DNA from: Spirodela intermedia
Lineage: Eukaryota > Streptophyta > Magnoliopsida > Alismatales > Araceae
Direction of reading: 5' to 3'
Length of the DNA: 64,000 nucleotides
NCBI GenBank assembly: GCA_902729315.2
Contig: LR746273.1
Location: 5,492,001-5,556,000, forward strand
In this document: one piece after another, positions 31,930 through 43,133 of the stretch
Position numbering within the stretch: position 1 is the first letter of the stretch
Layout of the letters: every line of letters starts with the position of its first letter
Position numbers and translations under genes: made by a program
The notes under the pieces: generated by a model
Database searches by the model: none
Seen by the model: only the letters and a program-made list of their open reading frames with translations
Told to the model about the DNA's origin: nothing

Positions 31930-33880
31930 TAATAAAATAGAAGGGTGAGGTGAGAAGAATAAAGGAAGGGAAGCGGAGAAAGGAAGGAGGAAAAGAGAGA
32001 AGAGAGAGCTCTCATGAGAGAGAGAAGGGATGAGATCTCTCGTGAAAGGGAGAGAAAGAGAGAGGAGAGAAATTTCATGTGACATAGAGAGAGAGAAAAG
32101 TCTCACGAGAGAGAGAGAGAGAGAAAGAGAAAGAGATTGATCAAGAGAGAGGGTGAGAAAGGGAGAGATCTCACAAGAGACGAAGAGAAAAAAGAAGTCT
32201 CATGAGAGAAGGAGAGAGAGAAATAAGATGAAAATGAAGAAAGAAAAAAATATGGTCAACCTGTTTTCACGGTGACCATTATTCTGGGACGAATGTGTGC
32301 TCAAAAATTTACGCACATGACATAAGGTTAGACGTGAATGTCTCCAATTTATTTTAACCATTGAACGCTCATTAATCAGCCTTTAATCTTGTTGATTTTG
32401 CATTCAAAAATAGAAAAATAATCGTTATTCATGAAATGTCAAAAACATGATTATGTTGAGATTTGACTGTGAAAATCAATAGAAAATAAGTTGAAAATGA
32501 TCTTAACTTAATCTCAAATGAGTTTCGGAGGATTCAAAAGAAGAACGAAGATCATTCATCAGGTTTTGAATTAATTCTACTCATTTCAATCGAAACATGC
32601 ATGAAAGGGAAATAACTTGTCATAAAATATAAATAAATGACAAAAGTAGGTAAGTAAATGTTGAAAGTAGGAAATAAATCATTGCTCAAATTTAGTCTGC
32701 CTCTTGGGAAACTGGAGACACCAGTCTGACGGCTTGATTTCATCTAGACATGCCACACCAGCCTGAAAGTCGCAGAAGTGTCGTCTGGAAGTGCTACATT
32801 GCTTGCTGGAGAGATCTGCCGAAAAAGAGGTTGACCACATTGTCACTATTGTCTAGGGGGAGAAGGAAAGAACCGACCACTTGTTAGAGGCCTTGAGTCT
32901 AGTTAAGAGAGGAAGGAACGAACTTGCCGATCATTGGAGGCGTTGATCGCGCAAAAGGAAGGAGGAAACAGATTGTCGCATTCAATAATATCTATTTTAT
33001 TAGATAATAATTAATTATTGTCTTTATATCCCTGATAGTGATACTTGCAAGAGCTTAAGCTCTCGGTATCGTGGCACTTTGGTTGCTGCTAGATCAGTTG
33101 TACTTGGTCACGTGGCACGTTGAGTGACACAAGATCAACCCGCCACAAACTGCTGCCGACCGAAAACTTAAGTTTCTGGTATTGTGGCGACTCCTTAACC
33201 ATTAGATCATTCTTTAAAGCCACGTGTGTGCTGAGCAGCATTAGATTCGCGAACTGCTGATGGATTGATGTACGCATGAGACTTTAATGGATCTAGCTAA
33301 TCTGATGATGTGGCTCGCTGAATACGATTGGACCACACCGCACTTCAGATGGTTGTCTTGAAACAGATGAAACAGTTACTCCCACATCGGAAGTTCATCA
33401 TCGTTTAAGCTGAATATAATTCAAAGTTACTCTATCTTATCATAGATCCCTTCTTCCAAAATAAAATAATGCCCATGACCATCTTGGGAGAAGGCAAAAA
33501 GGTGTTATGCCCTCGCATGCACACGTTTGTACGGATGCTCCTTGCTCCACCACCGGTTGGCCACTGAGACGTGGTAGGGGAGTGATGCACACGTGCACAG
33601 AGCAAGTCCTTCACCACTCAAGCCCAGCTTGTGGCTCCCCCGGTCTGAGTCTACCCACTCGACCACAGCACCCCCTTTGGGTTAGCTATTAAGTGGTGAC
33701 TTGCCGACATGTGGAATATTTATTATATTTTATTATTTTTATTTTAATAATCAAAAATTACATTAAGTATTTTAACTTCAGACTTTTAAAATTAATAATA
33801 TATCATATATTTATTCTGAAAGTTAAAAAAATAAAATAAAATATTAAAACTAATTAAAACACAAAAATCTAGCTTTAACA
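31930..33880 (+). mobile_element. Repeat R4, copy b (longer form)
   Basis: About 1.95 kb shared with 51585-52794 plus 54530-55132. The 5' part is purine-rich (GAGAGAGA blocks 31970-32230), then TTTTCACGGTGACCATTATTC, then the portion shared with R4 copy a, ending …CTAGCTTTAACA. It lies inside the 3' noncoding region of the gypsy element, between pol and the purine tract at 34712. It is probably a solo LTR, but I could not fix its target duplication. It is noncoding. Confidence 0.75.
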
Positions 33881-35303
33881 TTAAGCACACAAAGTTTATA
33901 TCTCCACCAAATTTTTATGCCTATATTAATTAGCGTAAGGATTGGCAAAACTCATACCGGTTCAGACTATAAGATTCAAGTGGGAGGTCAATGTGAGGCA
34001 TTCTTCTTGGGTCAAACTGGCATATTAGTGGGCTCTATGGATCAAGGACTCCTAGCATCATCTTTGAACTAATATTTACCCTCCCTACTTAGTGATTGAA
34101 AGTATTTATTTTAGTGCTAAATTGAATTCACTCTATGTGGTTCAAATGGGGAATTCATAGATAGAAGACCTCCAAATCCATGGTAAAAGACATGCCATCT
34201 TCTATCTCATCTCTTCTACAAATATCTATCTCAAATTCATTGGCAAAACCCCTATTTTAAAAAAAGAAAAAAAAAAGTACATAAGTACTAAAAACAAGGG
34301 GACCAATTTCACCTTAAGTGTATCACATCTTTTCTCTCCCTTATATATAAGCTTATGTCTTCTACGAGGTAGGATCACCTTCTTTCTGTGGGTTCAAAGT
34401 TTGAATATGAAGTAAAGGATTTTGTTTAGGCCTTAAGTGCTTATTTTCATCCTTAAGTTGGTGGTATTTTCTTCAGTAGGAGTGTTTGTCTAGGTCACCA
34501 AGTGACATGTGTTCTATTAATATAAGGAGGTACTTTGGTTTTCCATGTGCCTACTATTAACCTCCAATCTTGAAAATTGTAAGTTCCCTACATAGGCAAG
34601 TTCATCATTCTAACCTTTCTTGAATTATGTAGTTGTATGAGGATTTGGAGGAGAAATAGATCTAAGTTATGCATTAACTTAACTCATTGCTAACGAACTA
34701 GCAATGAAGTAAGTTGGGGGGTGTGATAACTCTATATTTATATTATAAAATGTAGATCGTATGTATATACTTTGATTATATGTGTTAAGCATAATGTTTT
34801 GATTTCAATATAAGATTGTTATTATTATGATTTGATTAATTTCCATGTAAGAGGCATGAATTATGCTTAAAATATGATTTACAAAGTTAGCATATTATAA
34901 ACATTAAGTTTTAATTGAATTATTTGTTTGAAAAATTCTCGAACATATAAGAACTGGTGAACAAAATTATTTATATTTCATAAATTCATTTAGATGATAT
35001 TTAGATGCCTAAGATAATAAGTATTTAATATAAACTTAAATCTAATTATTATTAATAAGGGGAATATTTTATCTTTCATGAGATTTCTTTTATGACATCT
35101 TCTTAATTTAGAAAAATCAAAAGTAGGAAATTAAGAAGAGGAGGTGATGTGACAAGGCAGAATAGTTAAATAAAGGAGGTGGCATGACCAATTAAACTAG
35201 CCACCTAAAGAAAAGATGGTTGACCAGTTTTAGAGGGATATGAATGCCTCTCAACCATTCACGAATCTAAAAAGAAGGAAATCGAGAAATAGGGAAGGGA
35301 AAC
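33881..35303 (+). mobile_element. Gypsy 3' region, purine tract and LTR start
   Basis: 33881-34711 is noncoding, the usual long spacer between pol and the 3' LTR of Athila/Tat elements. AGTTGGGGGGTG (34712-34723) is a polypurine tract, followed by TGATAACTCTATATTTAT, an LTR start at 34724. The LTR runs about 580 bp before LTR copy 3 interrupts it at 35304. Confidence 0.65.
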
Positions 35304-37193
35304 TGATAAGTTTTCATTATCATGAGTTAATAATTAATTAATAATATATTTTAAACCTTAACTTATGATAAATAGACTTATATTTGTGCTAAATTGTGAA
35401 AAGTGGTTTTTAGTTAGTTAATATAAATTTTTGGCTAATTATGTGATTCTATATAAATTTATATAAATTTTATAATCAGATTTTTGAGATAAATGAAGAC
35501 AAATAAAATAAAATAAAAATATAAAAAAAGGGGTACCCTCCGGCCAGTCAACAAGTGAGAAGCATAGTCAACCAGAGCTACGAGTAGTGGGCTCAAGTGA
35601 CTAAGGGTTGCTAGGGCATGTGTGCATCACTCCCCTTCCACATCATTGGTGACCAATCAGGCTTCGAGCAACAAGTGGTCGTACACACATAAGAGAGAGA
35701 GCTATTGAACACAAAAAGTCATATTATTGTATATCTATCTCAAGCGTCTAAAAATAGATGATGTGGGACTAAATTTAGGTATCATTCGCTGTCATCTATT
35801 TTTAATATTTATATACCTATAATACCCTTAAATGATAAGAATAATATATCCTTATGGTGTCACTAGATAATGATATTAACGTACTTATGTCACTCTCTCT
35901 CGCATGCAGGTAATCAATGAGGATTCAAATCTCACTAGAGTCAAAACTTTGTATTTTTATCTCATTAAATCGTGATTTTTTTGTAGAGTGTCGATCTTTG
36001 ATTAAGCCACCAGAATCATTCAATCATCGGTAAAAATCTTGTTAATGTGATTTTTGGAACATCATTACTAAATTATCAAGTGATTTTGGATAAAAAGACC
36101 GCAAATCTATCGAGTAAATTATCTTTAATTGATCGACAAACAAGCCATCATCAAGAAGAGGACGATCTGCTAGAAGACAAGTCGCCACTTTTTGAGAGCG
36201 AACAAGATATGATGAAAAGCCCCATCTTGTTGTGCAAATCTAAGGATAAAACTCCTTAAGATGTGTCCCACTTCTATCTAGCTTATCTTTGTCAAATGAT
36301 AGCCGCCGAAATTCTACAAAGTTACTATTTTTCTACTCCGTCAAGTGACAATCGTCGAAGATGATTTGTCAATCTACCTTATTGATGTATAGACTTTATA
36401 AGAAGATCTAGAGATTATCTACGTCGTCTATGCCTAAGGAGAGCCTTTGAGGTCATAGACACTGCACGATAGTCTCCCCAAATACTTAAGATTTTAATGC
36501 ATCACCACCGTGATATTAAAACTCTATTTTATTATTTTTTAATTAGTTTAACTTTCAACATCATTTTCTAGACTTTAAAAGGAGTTCTAGATAATACTCA
36601 AGTCATTCATGTTCAAAAAGAGTCTTTGAGGCTACAAACATTACTCAATAATCTTTCCGAACATATAGAATTATGATGATTGTTGTCGCGAGGTCAAAAC
36701 ATTGTCTTTCCTACTTTCAACTTTATTTTTACATAATTTAGTGATATTTTGTGTGATTTCAAGATTCGAAATTATTTTTCATTAAATTACAATTCTTCTA
36801 ACTTTTATATAACATGATTTGATCAATTAAATCATCTGTAATTATCTATGTAAGAATAATTTATCTTATTCAAATTTTTCAAATCATTGACATCATCCTA
36901 ACGTCTGCACTCTCTTTTTTTTTCATAATTTTTTAAATATACTTTATATTCATAATTTGTTTAAAAATTATAAAAAAATTATATTATTTACATAAAATTC
37001 TAAAATATTATTAGATATTATCTTACATCCCTTTAACTAACTTAGAAATTTCTCACTATTTTTGAAACCTTTTATGAAATCATAATTGATTTATTTATTC
37101 ATAAATATTTTTAAATATCTAAAAATTGATTTTTTTTTATTTTTATAAATTTTAAATTTATGTAATTTATTATACAATAATTAAGTCACATCA
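35304..37193 (+). mobile_element. Long gypsy-type LTR, copy 3
   Basis: Starts TGATAAGTTTTCATTATCAT and ends TTAAGTCACATCA, 1890 bp. It has the extra block of about 150 bases also present in copies 0 and 1 (second TTCAAAAAGAGTCTTTGAGG phrase near 36620). It has no primer site or coding sequence after it, so it is probably a solo LTR. Flanks GAAAC and AAAAT do not match as a target duplication. Confidence 0.85.
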
Positions 37194-39145
37194 AAAATCA
37201 TCCCTTTAGTTGCATATGATCAAAGTATACATAGGATCCACATTTTATAATATGAATATAGTGTTATCAACTAACATTTTTTCTTTTAGGGTCTTGCTCA
37301 AAGGAAATCATTTGGTTTGTCTTTAGTCCACATCTTCTACTAGTAATTGAGTTATTATAAAAAATCTAGGCTTCTAACCTTCAATCATATTTTTGCATAG
37401 ATCTTTCAACTATAGGTATATTATCCTTGATACCATATCTGGAGATACTTAACTAATCAATAGGCATACTTGTCTTCAAGGTCGAGTTAGAATATTGTCA
37501 TTGAGTTTACTATTGAGCTTATCGTTTAGTCTATGAACTCTAATGATGTGTTACTGGTCAAGGTAGGAGAGGCTAACCTTGAGTCTTTGTTCGCTTCAAA
37601 ACACACAAGTCCCTCACAATTTGTCTTTAAAGCTTCTATCTAGAGATACATGTAACTTCAATTAGGTGATATCACCAAGCAAGTTAGGTGACGATGACTT
37701 CTCTATCTCCTTCTTTACTTCGTGGGAGTAGTCTAACCAGCTATCATGTGGGATCTAAGTTCAAGCCTTACTTCAGTCACTGATCATATATTTTACATTA
37801 AATATCTTGACTAACTTTCCACATGTCTCTATAACACTTTAAATTTATTTTTTTTTCACTTTGATTTAAATAATTCAGCCATCATTTTTTTCACTTTTGA
37901 ATAATTTACTTCCAGAGTTTAAATCTCATGTTTGCCATAATGTGTCTTTGATTTTTTAGACATTATTTACATTGATGTTATATTCTTCACATTGTTTAGG
38001 TGTTATATTCAAATCTCGTTTGTGACTTTAATTTTTCAAAATATACATGAGACTTCATCACATGTGTTGATACTTATTATATTGTACTTTGTATTCAGAT
38101 AATATTATGTTGTAATACATCAATATAAAAAAATATCTCAAGAAAGTGACTCATTAGATTTGTTCTTAGCCATAGGATTGTACAGAACATCATTGACATA
38201 TATAATTTGAATATTTGTCAATTAAACTTATCTTGTGATGAAAACAATCATGATCATATAGATGAATTATGTTTTGACATTCAATACTAATTCGTACATA
38301 AATCTTTCACTGTACATGTCGAAACACTCTATGTCAACACTGAAGGCATCAAAACTTCAATTTATCCACAGAGTCATTTATATCAACTTTGACATTGAAG
38401 AACCATTTGTATCCAATCATATATTTCCTAAGCAGCCATTAAACTAGACACCATGTACCATTTTGCTTAAGAGCCGTCATCCCTTTCTCCATAACTACAT
38501 GGCACCCAGCTAGACACCATGTACCATTTTGCTTGAGTTATCATCCCTTTCTCCATAACTACATGGCACCCAGAATAACCAAGAGTCTATGAAACATTTT
38601 AGGGATAGATAAATCCAATAAGGTCGAGATAAAGATAAAATAGGTTGAAGAAAAATGAGTAGTATAAGAAAAAAAGTCAGATATGGGGTGTAAAGTACAA
38701 GACTATTTCACTTTTCGTACAGCAATGTGTAGATCTAAATTACCCAAAGAAGAGATATTTTCAAATAAATCATTAGATGTAGAATTAATTGGCTGTGGAT
38801 TGAGCACTTTGATAGTTGTTGGACAAGCCTAGAAAGTTCTCCTTGAAGATGGTCAGTAGATTCGATACATCCGCACTTCTCCTCAGAGCTTAAGTATATA
38901 TAGATTTGGATGCCTAAAACCCATCTCTGGTAAAGATGAGCTTATGTAGAAGAGAAGGCACCTCGATTCATCCATGGTGTCTCACTACTGATGCTTGTAC
39001 TCATAGTGGAGCATATATCTATGGACCTTGACAGACGATAAGATTGATGTCATCATCTTTGTATGACGGTTTCATCCTCTTCTTCTCGTCATTCAACATT
39101 GACCCATGTGCACTAAGTTTATTTCACAAATATTTAAAGAGTATA
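37194..39145 (-). mobile_element. Decayed region with minus-strand copia reverse transcriptase
   Basis: Most of this stretch is unreadable AT-rich DNA. On the minus strand around 38600 down to 38300 the text gives CHVVMEKGMTALKQNGTWCLV and then MIGYKWFFNVKVDINDSVDKLK (split here for length). That matches the start of copia reverse transcriptase (W…AM…E…AL…NxTW…G.KWVFK.K…G…KLKA). A 64-66 bp tandem duplication lies within it. The right edge meets the second PPO unit near 39145. No other gene is seen. Confidence 0.65.
38443..38573. repeat. Tandem duplication of about 65 bp in copia fragment
   Basis: The phrase CTAGACACCATGTACCATTT…ACTACATGGCACCCAG occurs at about 38443-38509 and again immediately after, to 38573, with small differences (TTAAGAGCCGTC versus TTGAGTTATC). 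It duplicates the ALKQNGTW-coding part of the minus-strand reverse transcriptase remnant. Confidence 0.85.
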
Positions 39146-40558
39146 AACATTAAAAAGTATTTAAATAATAACATTAAGCATGGCGGTTCCATGCTTGATT
39201 GGAAGACATGCATATGCATATAAAAGGCTTATTTTCAATGTAAGGCATTTCATCTTCACCTTTTTCTCCTCGCTTAGGGCTTCTCCATATTGGAGCCATC
39301 ATTGCAGCTACCATATGGCTGCTACAAGTGATGTGCCTCCTGTTCTCCTGAAGCGACTCTCCACTTTCCTATTCCTGACCATTAGTTGCTGCTAGATTGT
39401 AAACAATTTGAGCGGCTGCTCCTGCTTACCACATGTTGGCAAATGGCCTGAATCTGAGCACTAGTGTAGCAATAGAAGATATCTAAGAAGGTACACAATC
39501 TACAGAATAATAGATATCTAAGAAGAAGGGAGAAAGATGGTACACGGATTTAATGTGGAATGGGGAGGCTAATACACCTCACGTCCTCCAAAAGGAGAAT
39601 AGAGATTTCACTATTAATGAGAAAACAAGATACAACTTTGGAAAAGAATAAAGACTCACGACCAAGCCACAGAGGGGGACGCACGGGACTCCCAATGTTT
39701 GCCGCCAGAGATAAAAGGGTTTTCTATCTTCACGTTTTTTTAATACATTGTATGTAAAAGGGTGGGACTTGCATACCAGAGACTAGTCCCTAAAATAAAA
39801 ATGTAAAAGAAAGAGAAGAAATCCGAGCAGACTTCGCACGATAGAAAACCTGGGATGATAGTTTCCTTCTAATGCCACAAGATCACAATTACGAGCACAC
39901 TCAACATCATAGTTTCCTTCTTCGTAAGATGATTCTGCACATCCTTGGTATGTTGGCCTTCTCTTACTTCACTCTCTCTAGGGACAAGAGATGAACTTGT
40001 GAAACAATATAGGTTTCTCAGTTTCCTGGCAATTGTCCGTTCTAACATCTCAAAGGCTCATGAAAGTAAGGTTGAGTTCATCATATGCTAAGCCATTCAC
40101 GCAACACAAGTTGATTTAATGTCCTGCGCTTCAACAATTCCAACCTCTTGAAGAACAATGAGATTAACTCCAACTAAGTGAACCCCCTTAGGCTTAGAAT
40201 CCTAATGTTGTTGAGAAATTATTAGCCTCGGAACAGCAAGTCTATCAACAATCCATTAGGTTAATAAACCTCCATGTTCCTTATAAATGTTAGGAAAGGA
40301 TAAATAATGTGAGAGATATTTTATAATGATACCGCAATAGGAAAACAGGTCCTTGATGTTTATATTATTTATGACTCGTCATCTTATAAGGAAATCATAA
40401 ACTCCTAATGCGGTGGGAAAGATAATAAGAGAATCATTTAGTTAATGTCATTAGTAGTGTATCTACGATGTTGTCCTCCAATGGAATAGGGTATTATACA
40501 AAATTCCCTCATTAGGATATGGAACAATGCAATTGAGTTTGTTCCATTCAACAGTCTG

Positions 40559-40683
40559 AAACAAAAAATGAATTAGGGGGTCGGCGAGAATTTAAAAGAG
40601 GGATGGAAATTATAATGTACGGAAAATAGAAAATATATTATTTCATAATTATCTGAAAAAAGTCAAATAATAGCTTGACTCTC
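40559..40683. other. 125-bp indel between direct repeats in PPO-2 promoter
   Basis: Absent from PPO-1 at the matching place (near 1420). It is flanked by CAGTCTG at 40552-40558 and 40684-40690; PPO-1 has a single ACAGTTTGTGACTGC. It is either a small insertion with a 7-bp target duplication or a deletion in PPO-1 between 7-bp repeats. No terminal inverted repeat is visible. Confidence 0.75.
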
Positions 40684-41226
40684 CAGTCTGTGACTGCTTT
40701 TGTTTTAGCTATACATAAATTAATGTGAAAAAGTTTCTTTTAGATGCTATTAAAAGAACCGGATCTTTGAGACCAGTCACGAGATGGGGCAACACGCTAC
40801 CTTGACCGAGATGCCACATGATAGATGCCGGTTCCATGCCGATGGAACACGTGAATCAAAATAGGAACTCGCTGGCCATCTGATTATTGGATTTCAAACG
40901 TCATACGAATTTATTAGTCTAATACCTCGTTAGATTTTATTGTGGACGTACCACCAAAAATAATTAGTTAAATGTACATCAATTGGCCGATTAACCGGCC
41001 ACTAAAGGAGACATTCTCCAAAAAGTAGTCCCAATTTGAGAAACTATCATTAGTAGCGATTATCCGGTGGTCAAAGTCAAAATTCAAAAACAAATTCAGG
41101 ACGTATGATAAACAGTTAAAATTTAGGAAGCCTCTCTCTAAGTCTCTGGTTTCAAGCTTTCCCACCGCTTTGTCAAAACCCAAGAAATAGGTTCAGAACG
41201 CAGACGGATTACGGCCTTCAAATCTG

Positions 41227-41235
41227 TATATATAA
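41227..41235 (+). promoter_or_regulatory. TATA box of PPO-2
   Basis: TATATATAA lies 83 bases upstream of the expected start codon at 41310, in a block shared with PPO-1 and PPO-3. The leader ATG at 41259 is here in frame with the main start, unlike in the other two genes. Confidence 0.65.
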
Positions 41236-41309
41236 TTGAGCTCCGGAGAGAAGTGAGGATGCATCAGACCTACCGACCAGCTTCCTCCGCCCCCCCGGTC
41301 GTCACCACC

Positions 41310-43081
41310 ATGGCAGGCATCTCCCAGATGATATTCACGACCCTCTCCTCCCCAGCCTCCCCTGCGTGCCCCTTCCAGAGACGCCGGCGTAGTCAGGCCT
41401 CGGCCCTCCGCAGGCGCAGAGCCGCTGGGCCGGCGGTGATCTCCTGCGAGAGCGGGCCGTCGGAGTTGGTCGACCGGCGGGAGCTGCTGCTGGGGCTGGG
41501 TGGGATGTGTGCGCCGCCGGCGGCCTGGGGGTTGGCCGGCGGGGGGACGCCCTGGCGCTGCCCATCCAGGCCCCGGATCTGTCCGAGTGCCAGACGTCGG
41601 GAACCGGCTCCGGCAACAACTGCTGCCCCCCGTATAACGACAAAATTGTGGACTACAAGTTCACCCCGACAGGAAAGCTGAGGGTGCGGCGGCCGGCGCA
41701 CAAGGTGGACGAGGCCTACCTGGCCAAGTACAAGAAGGCGGTGGAGCTGATGAAGGCGTTGCCGGCGGACGACCCGCGGAGCTTCGCCCAGCAGGCCAAC
41801 GTGCACTGCGCCTACTGCGACGGCGCCTACGACCAGGTGGGGTTCCCCGATCTGGAGCTGCAGGTCCACAACTCATGGCTCTTCTTCCCCTTCCACCGCT
41901 TCTACCTCCACTTCCACGAGAGGATCCTCGGGAAGCTCATCGGCGACGACAGCTTCGCCCTGCCTTTCTGGAACTAGGACGCCCCCGCCGGCATGACCCT
42001 GCCGCGGATCTTCACCGACCCCAGCTCCTCTCTCTACGACCCCCTCCGCAACCCCGCCCACCAACCGCCGGAGGTGCTCGACATGGACTTGGGCGACGCC
42101 GCCCCCACCCCGCAGCGGCAGATCGACCTCAACCTGTCTATCATGTACAGGCAGATGGTCTCCAACGCAAAGACCGCCCCTTTGTTCATGGGCCTGCCCT
42201 ACCGCGCCGGCGACAATTACAACCCCGGGGCCGGGTCCATGGAGAACTCGCCCCACGGCCCCGTCCACGTCTGGGTTGGCGACCCCAAGCAGCCCAACGG
42301 CGAGAACATGGGCGTCTTCTACGCCGCCGCCAGGGATCCCGTCTTCTACTCCCACCACGCAAACGTCGACCGGATGTGGCAGGTGTGGAAGAAGCTGAGC
42401 CCGAGGAACGTCGACTTCGCCGACCGGGACTGGCTGGATACGTCCTTCCTCTTCTACGACGAGGACGGCCGGCTGGTGAGGGTGAAGGTGAAGGACTGCC
42501 TCGAACCCGAGATGCTGGGGTTCACCTACCAGGAAGTAAACCTCCCGTGGCTCAGCAAGCGCGCCACGCCCCGCGCCACCCCCGCGGCGGAGTCGTCTTC
42601 CATTTCTTCCCCGCCCCCCTCGAAGAAAAAGAGGAGGGCGAAGCTGCTGAAATCCGCGGGGGGGGCGGCGACTTTCCCGCTGACGCTGTCGTCAGTGGCG
42701 TGCATCACAGTGAAGCGGCCCAAGGTCTCCCGGCGCCAAGCCGACAAGGACAAGGAGGAGGAGATCCTCGTGGTGGATGGGATCGAATTCGACCGCACAA
42801 ACTGCGTTAAGTTCGACGTCTACGTCGACGACACCGACGCCGGCGAAGTCAAGCCCGACGACAGCGAGTTCGCCAGCAGTTTCTTCAACGTGTCGCACGG
42901 AAGAGGCCACAAGAAGAAGGGGAAGATGGAAACGATGACGACCACCCTGCGGCTGGGGATCACCGACCTGCTGGAGGACCTCAAGCTCGACGACGACGAC
43001 GAGATCCTCGTCACCCTCATCCCCCGCAAGGGCAGGGGGAAGGTCAAGATCGGAGGGGTCCGCATAGAGCTCTCATCCTGA
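41310..43081 (+). pseudogene. Polyphenol oxidase PPO-2, pseudogene (frameshift plus nonsense)
   Basis: Same start context (ACCATGG) and same end as PPO-1. Two lesions are visible. First, two extra bases in ATGTGTGCGCC (41505-41515; PPO-1 has ATGTGCGCC) shift the frame inside the Tat lumen signal. Second, TAG at 41975-41977 replaces the TGG of FWNWDAP (W222 of PPO-1). Everything else needed is present in the restored frame: [39 protein letters not shown] and KFDV. No other stop or shift is seen across about 1.77 kb, pointing to recent inactivation or to assembly error. As read, translation from 41310 gives only a short transit-peptide product, and the frame after the stop (from 41993, 362 codons) lacks CuA. 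Confidence 0.93.
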
Positions 43082-43127
43082 GCCCATCTGCCGGTGCCTC
43101 CTCTCGCATGCATATTTCCTTTCGATC

Positions 43128-43133
43128 AATAAA
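43128..43133 (+). terminator. Poly(A) signal of PPO-2
   Basis: AATAAA lies 47 bases after the stop codon, in the same block as for PPO-1, so the transcription unit was intact when duplicated. Confidence 0.5.

Larger units (their letters stand above)
30065..31930 (+). mobile_element. Gypsy element (Athila/Tat-like): RNase H, integrase, 3' part
   Basis: RNase H, zinc-binding and core integrase regions and the post-integrase text occur in order, followed by the conserved noncoding phrase TTGTTGGGAGGCAACCCA (31771-31788). That phrase is typical just downstream of pol in plant Athila/Tat elements. Post-integrase coding (31240-31380) gives KTPIGTSPF-type and LVYEKACHLPVKLEH text. Several stops and a one-base shift in a T-run near 30870 break pol. 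Confidence 0.88.
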
